From the NCBI GenBank assembly GCA_009775605.1, contig VSPV01000079.1:1-11068 (forward strand): DNA of 11,068 bases, in the 5' to 3' direction. Positions 5,530-11,068 of this stretch are shown here, in pieces. Below the pieces are notes generated by a model, which did no database searches, was not told where the DNA came from, and saw only the letters and a program-made list of their open reading frames with translations. Both the position numbers and the translations under genes were made by a program. The stretch comes from Paramuribaculum sp. GTDB taxonomy: Bacteria > Bacteroidota > Bacteroidia > Bacteroidales > Muribaculaceae. How positions within the stretch are numbered: position 1 is the first letter of the stretch; every line of letters starts with the position of its first letter.

Positions 5530-6015
5530 TTATCTTCTGTTTTTACGTATCGCCGCCAGCGCCCACACCACGACAAGCGCGGCCCCTCCGGCCACCCACC
5601 CGAAAGCGTCAAGCCTCAGGCGCTGCCACGCCGTAAGCTCCCGCTCCATCACAACGGTTCTGGTCATGATGCTGTCAGCTCGTGAGGTGTGAGTGGTCTC
5701 TCTGCGGGCCACAGTCACCGGAATTTCATTGCGTGTATGGCTCAGGGTGTGATGCAGCAGCCCTGCCGAATCTATCCACGCGCTGCTCCGCGCAAGCTCC
5801 GTCTCCAGACGGCTCGCCGTGTCGGGCCCGGCATAACTCATGTCGGCCTCCGGCAGGCGGATGTAGACAGTGTCCATGACCATCCGTTCCACCCTCTCGC
5901 AATAACGGCTGATTTCAGCCTTTTCTCCGCTGCTTTTCTTGAATGAGCGGCATCCTCCCGCTCCCGCAACGCAAGCCAGAGCTACCGTTGCTGAAATAAA
6001 TGTGTGTATTTTCAT
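5530..6015 (-). CDS. Hypothetical lipoprotein with C-terminal membrane segment
   Basis: I do not recognise a named family for this 161-residue protein. The N-terminus (MKIHTFISATVALACVAGAGGC) looks like a lipoprotein signal peptide with Cys22 as the likely lipidated residue (weak lipobox AGGC). The middle (about 30-128) is charged and probably helical or extended, with many Arg, Glu and Thr residues. Near the end, ERELTAWQRLRLDAFGW leads into a hydrophobic segment (about 139-156), closed by a basic tail RKNRR. The ELTxWQrxRL-then-membrane-helix ending resembles, from memory, small proteins of Bacteroidales prophages found beside N-acetylmuramoyl-L-alanine amidases. That would fit a spanin- or holin-like accessory role, but no amidase or other phage gene is nearby. 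A -7-like TAATTTCG (6035-6042) lies upstream without a good -33. No terminator separates it from rplM. The coding assignment is sound; the function is unknown. Confidence 0.75.
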   Translation of the reverse strand: MKIHTFISATVALACVAGAGGCRSFKKSSGEKAEISRYCERVERMVMDTVYIRLPEADMSYAGPDTASRLETELARSSAWIDSAGLLHHTLSHTRNEIPVTVARRETTHTSRADSIMTRTVVMERELTAWQRLRLDAFGWVAGGAALVVVWALAAIRKNRR

Positions 6016-6164
6016 ATTTGATTTTTTTGCACATCGAAATTAGGCCTGATGAAGCCCTATGAAGAACCTTTCCGCACATTTGTAAAAATCTTCCTTCGCA
6101 TGCCAACCTAAACGCGCTTACATCTGTTGGAATTTAAAATGTCATCACCAAAACATACGAGCTA

Positions 6165-8948
6165 ATGGGCAATCTTCATTCGCAACTCCGACGCTTTCTT
6201 TCCGACGACCGTATTCTCGACACCGAACTCTGGCGTGAGGTATATGGCCGCGACGCATCATATTTCGACATCAAACCGCAGGCCGTTGTCCGCCCGCAGA
6301 CTGTCGACGAAATCAGACAGCTGCTGGCTATGGCCGCCGAAAACCGCATTGGCGTCACCTTCCGCACCGGCGGCACATCGCTCTGCGGACAATCCGTGAA
6401 CACCGGCATAATATGCGAGCTCCGCACGGGCTGGCACGATTATGAGGTGCGCCCCGGAGGAACCAAAGTCTGGTTCCAGCCGGGAATCACCGCCCAGCGG
6501 CTCAACGCCGGTCTGAAACCATACGGTCACAAAATAGGCCCCGACCCCGCATCCTCGTGCGCGGCGATGATGGGAGGCATTCTCTCCAACAACTCTTCGG
6601 GCATGGAAGCGGGCGTACGTCATAACTCCTACCACACACTCTCGTCGATTGAATTCGTGCTCGCCAACGGCCACAGATACATATCGTCAGTCGAGGCAGA
6701 CCGCAAGCGCTTCTGCGACGACGAGCGCGAACTCGCCGCCGGACTCGCCGAAATACGCCGCGAGATTCTCGCCGACCCCGAGACTACCGAAAAAATCACC
6801 CGCAAATACAAGATAAAGAACGTAACGGGCTATGCCATGAACTCCTTCGTGGACTACGAACACCCCATGGACATATTCGCCCACCTGCTCATAGGCTCGG
6901 AAGGCACCCTCGCCTATATCGTGGCCGGAGAGCTGAACACCATACCGCTGTACACCGACTATTCCTCGGCCATGCTCTATTTCGACAGCGTGACCTCGGC
7001 CGCCGCCCAGGCAAAATACCTCGGCGATACCGGAGCCCTTGCCGTGGAGATGATGGACTACGCCTCGCTGTGCAGTTACCTTGGCAAACGAGCTGACCTT
7101 CCGCCGGGCACCACGGCCATGCTCATTGACTACGGAGGCTCTTCTGCCGCAGAACTCGCCGACACCACCGGAAGCCTCACTCCCGGCCTGAAGAAGCTCC
7201 GCGGGCTCACACGCATGGATCCGTTCACCACCACAGTGAAGGAGCGTGCCGACCTCTGGGCCATGCGCAACGGCATCTTCCCGTGTGTGGCCGGCGTGCG
7301 CAAGCCGGGCGACGCCGTGATTCTGGAGGATGTGGCAGCTCCCGTGGAGCGGCTCGACATGCTCGTGGACGGTGTTCACGGTATCTTCAAGAAATACGGC
7401 TTCGACGGCTCCATTTTCGGTCACGCCCGCGACGGCAACATCCACCCCCTGCTTACCAGTCCCATCTACGACCGCCAGAGCAAGGAAAAATTCCGTGGCT
7501 TCATGGACGACCTTGTCGACGCCGTGCTGCGGCTCGACGGCTCCCTCAAGGGAGAGCACGGCACAGGCCGCGCCATAGCGCCGTTCGTGGCCCGGGAGTG
7601 GGGCGACAAGATCTACGGCCTGATGAAACGCGTGAAGACCCTCGCCGACCCCGCTGGCGTGCTCAATCCCGGAGTGATGATAAACTCCGACCCCGAGTGC
7701 TTCATGGAAAATATCAAGCAGCTGCCGGAATTCGGCGCCGAACTTGGCTACGCCCACGCCGACAAGTGCATGGAGTGCGGTTATTGCGAGCATGTGTGCC
7801 CCACGCGCGAAAGCACTCTCACCCCGCGCCAGCGCCTTCAGGCACGCCGCATCATCGTCAGCCGTCCCGAGCTGGAGAAAGAATACCGGTTCATAGGCCA
7901 GCAGTCATGCTGCTCCGACGGCTCATGCCAGATGCCCTGCCCCATGCACATCAACACCGGCACGATTACCGACGCCGTGCGCACCCGCACCAACCCCCGA
8001 CTGTTCAAGGACGCACTGTCCTTTACAGCCAAGGACTTCGGCCCCTTCGAATCATCCATACGCAGCATTCTGAAAGCCGCCGTGCTTACAGAAAAGGTTA
8101 TATCGCCCTACCCTCTTATCTGGGCCTCGGATTTCATGCACAAAGTCTATTCGCAGGTTCCCCACTGGTCGCGCCATTTCCCCATGCCTGCTAAAATACA
8201 CTGGCAGGAGACAGCCGCCCCCGACTACCTTTACTTCCCGGCGTGCGTCACGCGCATATTCGGAGGCTCCACGCTGCATAAGGACGACCTTATAACCGTG
8301 ATCATGCGCATAGCCTCCCGCGCAGGCATCAGGGTTTCCCTCCCCCGCGAGATGCACGGCCTGTGCTGCTCCCAGATTTGGTCGCACAAAGGCGACCCCA
8401 AGGGTCAGGCCATCACCGTCAACAAAACCGTAGAACGGTTCTACGAGCTCTCCGATTCCGGCCGCATTCCCATTTTCTGCGACACATCCTCGTGTACCCA
8501 CACCCTGCTCCGCGACATGGAAGCCTCTCTCACCGAGGAAAACAAACGCAAGTATGCGGCGCTGAAGATTATGGACATCACCGAGTGGCTTCTCACCGTG
8601 GCGATGCCGCGGCTCAAGGTCACCAAGCCCAAAGGGACCGTGCTGCTCCATCCCACCTGCGCCGCGCGCATCATAGGCGTTGACGGCATTATGCGCGAAA
8701 TCGCACAGAAGTGTGCCCGCGAAGTGGTGGTGCCGCTCGACTGCCAGTGTTGCGGTGCCGCCGGCGACCGCGGATTCATGTTCCCGAAGATTGCGGGAAT
8801 CGCCGTGAAAGAAGAAAAAGCCGACATTGCCGGCCGCCAGTTCGACGGCTGCTACTCTCTGGCGCGCACCTGCGAAATCTCCATGACCGACACCATCGGC
8901 CGCCCCTACGAACCCCTCGCCTACCTCGTCGACGAAACCACTGAATAA
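6165..8948 (+). CDS. Fused FAD-linked oxidase / Fe-S / CCG-domain dehydrogenase (D-2-hydroxyacid type)
   Basis: This 927-residue protein joins the GlcD/Dld-type flavin subunit with a GlcF/GlpC-type iron-sulfur subunit. It probably oxidises a D-2-hydroxyacid such as D-lactate, glycolate or D-2-hydroxyglutarate and passes electrons to the respiratory chain or another acceptor. The FAD-binding PCMH domain spans about 35-265 (RTGGTSLCGQS at 67-77; ASSCAAMMGGILSNNSSG at 129-146; LLIGSEGTLA at 241-250). The FAD-oxidase C-terminal domain spans about 270-505 (GHARDGNIHP at 419-428; LKGEHGTGR at 461-469; DPAGVLNPGVM). A first ferredoxin-like motif has Cys535, 538, 541 and 545. A second, CCSDGSCQMPCP, uses Cys582, 588 and 592, a pattern usual in this family. 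Two CCG domains follow (Cys694 with Cys734/735; Cys832 with Cys860/862/863). No signal peptide or membrane helix is seen, so it should be cytoplasmic or peripheral. The substrate cannot be decided from sequence alone. Confidence 0.9.
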   Translation: MGNLHSQLRRFLSDDRILDTELWREVYGRDASYFDIKPQAVVRPQTVDEIRQLLAMAAENRIGVTFRTGGTSLCGQSVNTGIICELRTGWHDYEVRPGGTKVWFQPGITAQRLNAGLKPYGHKIGPDPASSCAAMMGGILSNNSSGMEAGVRHNSYHTLSSIEFVLANGHRYISSVEADRKRFCDDERELAAGLAEIRREILADPETTEKITRKYKIKNVTGYAMNSFVDYEHPMDIFAHLLIGSEGTLAYIVAGELNTIPLYTDYSSAMLYFDSVTSAAAQAKYLGDTGALAVEMMDYASLCSYLGKRADLPPGTTAMLIDYGGSSAAELADTTGSLTPGLKKLRGLTRMDPFTTTVKERADLWAMRNGIFPCVAGVRKPGDAVILEDVAAPVERLDMLVDGVHGIFKKYGFDGSIFGHARDGNIHPLLTSPIYDRQSKEKFRGFMDDLVDAVLRLDGSLKGEHGTGRAIAPFVAREWGDKIYGLMKRVKTLADPAGVLNPGVMINSDPECFMENIKQLPEFGAELGYAHADKCMECGYCEHVCPTRESTLTPRQRLQARRIIVSRPELEKEYRFIGQQSCCSDGSCQMPCPMHINTGTITDAVRTRTNPRLFKDALSFTAKDFGPFESSIRSILKAAVLTEKVISPYPLIWASDFMHKVYSQVPHWSRHFPMPAKIHWQETAAPDYLYFPACVTRIFGGSTLHKDDLITVIMRIASRAGIRVSLPREMHGLCCSQIWSHKGDPKGQAITVNKTVERFYELSDSGRIPIFCDTSSCTHTLLRDMEASLTEENKRKYAALKIMDITEWLLTVAMPRLKVTKPKGTVLLHPTCAARIIGVDGIMREIAQKCAREVVVPLDCQCCGAAGDRGFMFPKIAGIAVKEEKADIAGRQFDGCYSLARTCEISMTDTIGRPYEPLAYLVDETTE

Positions 8949-8996
8949 TCCGTTCCCTATAGTCCGTCACGCTTAAAAAATCACTAATTTTAGGTA

Positions 8997-9027
8997 TTTG
9001 ACATTCTCCGCCCGGCAGGTAATTTTG
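8997..9027 (+). promoter_or_regulatory. Bacteroidetes-type promoter of the TonB-dependent receptor gene
   Basis: TTTG (8997-9000), a 19-nt spacer, then TAATTTTG (9020-9027) match the Bacteroidetes primary promoter form TTTG-N19-TAnnTTTG in full. Transcription should begin near 9032-9035, leaving a short A/T-rich leader of about 20 nt before the ATG at 9055. It shows that the receptor gene is separately initiated and not merely read through from the dehydrogenase gene. I saw no clear operator (such as a Fur-box palindrome) overlapping it. Confidence 0.85.
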
Positions 9028-9054
9028 CGCTCTGATTTAAAATTCAAGTAAATT

Positions 9055-11068
9055 ATGAGCAAAAAAATACTTATGGGAATCGCCTTCCTTATGTGGCGAA
9101 TGATACTCTTTGGTGCAGGAAATGCCCCGGTGACAGATGCCAATATCACCGGTCATGTGATAGATGCGGAGAACGGCGAGCATGTGCCGGGGTGCGTAGT
9201 GAGGCTGGCGGATACGGATATCGCCACCATGACGGATGCGTCGGGCCACTATGTGCTGCGCGACCTTATGCCGGGTGAATACACCGTGACGGTTTCTTTC
9301 ATGGGGTACGCAACCGAAAGCCGGAAGGTTACAGTGAAGAGCCGGCAGACACTGGAGGTGAATTTCGAAATCAGGCCCGATGCTTTCATGCTCGACCAAG
9401 TGGTGGTCACCGCCTCGAAAACCGAGACGCGGCGACGCGAGAGCCCCTCGCTGGTCAACGTGCTTTCGGGCAAGACGTTTCTCAACACCGGCGCGTGCTC
9501 CCTGGCCGACGGCCTTGATTTCCAGCCGGGCGTCAGAGTGGAGAACGACTGCCAGAACTGCGGTTTCACCCAGGTGAGAATCAATGGGCTCGACGGTCAT
9601 TATTCACAGATACTAATGAACTCACGACCGGTGTTCTCGGCCCTTACGGGCGTTTACGGACTCGAACAGATTCCCGCCAACATGATTGACCGCGTGGAGG
9701 TGATGCGCGGAGGCGGCTCGGCTCTGTTCGGCTCCTCGGCTGTTGGCGGAACCATCAATATCATCACCAAGAACCCGCTGTCCAATTCAGCCACGCTTTC
9801 CCACAAGCTCTCCTTCATAGGGCCCTCGGGAGCGCTTGACAACAACACCACGGTCAATGCCTCGGTGGTGACCGACAACAACAAGGCAGGCGCCTTCATC
9901 TACGGACAGAGCCGCTCGCGCGACGGCTACGACCACAATGGCGACGGCTTCACCGAGGTAGCTAAACTCAACAGTCAGACCATAGGCGCCCGCACGTTCT
10001 TCCGGACATCGGCCAACACGAAGCTCACCGTGGAATATCATAACACCCACGAATACCGCCGCGGAGGCGACAATCTCGACCAGCCGGCCCATAAGGCCAT
10101 GATAGCCGAGGAAGTGGACCATAACATACATGCCGGCGAAGCCACTTTCGACCTCTGGATGCGCGACCGCCGCGACCATCTGTCGGTGTTCGCCGCCACT
10201 CAGGCCACACGGCGCAAAAGCTACTACGGCTCAGAGATGGACCCCAATGCCTACGGCCGCACCTCTGATGTAGTGGCAACGGCAGGCTCTCAGTGGACGC
10301 ATCCCTTCGACCGCCTGCTGTTCATGCCCTCCGAACTCGTGGCCGGAGTGGAATACTCCTTCAACCGTCTGCACGACGTGACATTAGGCTATGACCACGA
10401 CATACTCCAGACCGTAAACATCTACAGCGCCTATCTCCAGAACGAATGGCGCAACGAGAAGTGGGGATTCCTCGTGGGCGCGCGAGTCGACAAGCATTCC
10501 CTCATCCACAAAGCCATAGTCTCCCCGCGCCTCAACATACGCTTCAACCCCTCCGACAATTTCAACTTCCGTGCCTCCTATTCCACCGGATTCCGTTCGC
10601 CGCAGGCCTACGACGAGGACTTCCACGTGGCTATTGTAGGCGGCGAGCGCGTGGTCACCGTCCTGGCTCCCGGCCTCAAGCAGGAAAGCTCGCAGAGCGT
10701 AAGTGTGTCGGCCGACATGTATCACCGTTTCGGCAACGTGCAGACCAATCTTCTGGTAGAAGGCTTTTTCACCGACCTCCGCAACGTGTTCGCGCTGCGT
10801 CAGCTCGACGGCCTCGATGCCAACGGCAATGCCGTGCTCGAACGCTATAACGGTTCAGGCGCCAGCGTGGCCGGCGTGAATATCGAGGCTAAGGCCGTAT
10901 TCTCCAATCATTTCGATGTGCAGGGAGGAGTCACGCTCCAGCGCAGCCGCTACAAGAAGCCCGAGCAGTGGAGCGACAACCCCGACGTCGCGCCTGAGAA
11001 ACGCATGTTCCTCACCCCCGATGTCTACGGCTATGTGACTGCCAACTGGGAGATAACGCATTCGCTCA
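9055..11068 (+). CDS. TonB-dependent outer-membrane receptor (3' truncated by window)
   Basis: This frame runs open from the ATG at 9055 through 671 codons to the window edge. It encodes an outer-membrane active transporter energised by TonB. A short hydrophobic leader (MSKKILMGIAFLMWRMILFG) is probably the signal peptide. It is followed by a carboxypeptidase-regulatory-like domain (about 30-108; ITGHVIDAENGEHVPGC, GYATESRKVTV), a TonB-box-like DQVVVTASK (114-122), and the plug domain (about 128-240), which ends VEVMRGGGSALFGSSAVGGTINIITK. The plug contains a CxxC pair (Cys166, Cys169) in NDCQNCGFTQVRINGLDG. The barrel follows, including GFRSP (512-516) and APGLKQESS, at the places where haem and siderophore receptors have FRAP and NPxLKPE. 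Overall it resembles, from memory, HmuR-like haem/metal receptors rather than SusC glycan importers, and no SusD partner is visible. The cargo is uncertain. The C-terminal barrel strands lie outside the window. Confidence 0.9.
   Translation, partial: MSKKILMGIAFLMWRMILFGAGNAPVTDANITGHVIDAENGEHVPGCVVRLADTDIATMTDASGHYVLRDLMPGEYTVTVSFMGYATESRKVTVKSRQTLEVNFEIRPDAFMLDQVVVTASKTETRRRESPSLVNVLSGKTFLNTGACSLADGLDFQPGVRVENDCQNCGFTQVRINGLDGHYSQILMNSRPVFSALTGVYGLEQIPANMIDRVEVMRGGGSALFGSSAVGGTINIITKNPLSNSATLSHKLSFIGPSGALDNNTTVNASVVTDNNKAGAFIYGQSRSRDGYDHNGDGFTEVAKLNSQTIGARTFFRTSANTKLTVEYHNTHEYRRGGDNLDQPAHKAMIAEEVDHNIHAGEATFDLWMRDRRDHLSVFAATQATRRKSYYGSEMDPNAYGRTSDVVATAGSQWTHPFDRLLFMPSELVAGVEYSFNRLHDVTLGYDHDILQTVNIYSAYLQNEWRNEKWGFLVGARVDKHSLIHKAIVSPRLNIRFNPSDNFNFRASYSTGFRSPQAYDEDFHVAIVGGERVVTVLAPGLKQESSQSVSVSADMYHRFGNVQTNLLVEGFFTDLRNVFALRQLDGLDANGNAVLERYNGSGASVAGVNIEAKAVFSNHFDVQGGVTLQRSRYKKPEQWSDNPDVAPEKRMFLTPDVYGYVTANWEITHSL

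Noticed and set aside
6035..6065. Possible promoter of the 5530-6015 lipoprotein gene (TAATTTCG with TCTT at the -33 place)
   Set aside because: The -7 box has one mismatch and the -33 box matches only two of four bases, so this is not convincing.
6687..7793. 368-codon open frame on the - strand inside the dehydrogenase gene
   Set aside because: It is fully antisense to conserved FAD-oxidase motifs. Its composition (His, Gly, Val, Ala rich) is typical of a shadow frame in GC-rich DNA.
7283..8194. 303-codon + strand frame overlapping the dehydrogenase gene
   Set aside because: The product is Arg/His/Pro-rich with no recognisable motif, and it overlaps a well-supported gene in another frame.
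8052..8651. 199-codon - strand frame opposite the CCG domains
   Set aside because: It is antisense to conserved cysteine motifs of the dehydrogenase and has no family resemblance of its own.
1..11068. CRISPR array, tRNA/rRNA genes, insertion sequences, restriction-modification or other defence genes
   Set aside because: I looked for these on both strands and saw no regularly spaced repeats, cloverleaf genes, transposase motifs or defence domains.

Overview
The window looks like chromosomal housekeeping DNA from a fairly GC-rich member of the Bacteroidales. The evidence is threefold: two exact matches to the Bacteroidetes promoter form TTTG-N19-TAnnTTTG, A-rich leaders instead of Shine-Dalgarno sequences before the start codons, and Bacteroidetes-type proteins (a 330-aa EF-Ts, an L13 starting MDTLSYKT, a TonB-dependent receptor with an N-terminal carboxypeptidase-regulatory-like domain). 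A Muribaculaceae-like gut organism is my best guess. That is inference from overall resemblance, not something I could test.

Layout. On the + strand, bases 1-741 hold the 3' end of RNase R (rnr) and a complete folB (dihydroneopterin aldolase). Tail-to-tail with folB, on the - strand, is a two-gene unit: an iron-sulfur flavoprotein (1550-2167) followed 4 nt later by a SpoU/TrmH-family RNA methyltransferase (745-1545). Bases 2168-2464 carry no gene, but they hold a striking nested inverted-repeat element (2242-2366) and the terminator of the next operon. Bases 2465-5381 (- strand) are the translation operon rplM-rpsI-rpsB-tsf (L13, S9, S2, EF-Ts). It is read from a canonical promoter at 5493-5523 through a leader of about 100 nt that can fold. 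Next upstream on the same strand is an unrecognised small lipoprotein with a C-terminal membrane segment (5530-6015), which resembles accessory or lysis proteins of Bacteroidales phages.

The + strand from 6165 encodes a 927-aa fused FAD-linked oxidase / iron-sulfur / CCG-domain protein (D-2-hydroxyacid dehydrogenase type). It is followed by the start of a TonB-dependent receptor (9055 to the window end, incomplete), which has its own canonical promoter at 8997-9027.

The genes form several independent transcription units rather than one pathway. The ribosomal operon is the only tightly co-functional group. I saw no tRNA, rRNA, CRISPR array, insertion sequence or defence system, and no convincing new multi-gene system. 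The most interesting parts are non-coding: the cruciform-like repeat at 2242-2366, the foldable rplM leader, and the repeat-bearing 142-nt gap before rpsB. The phage-like orphan lipoprotein is also worth a second look.
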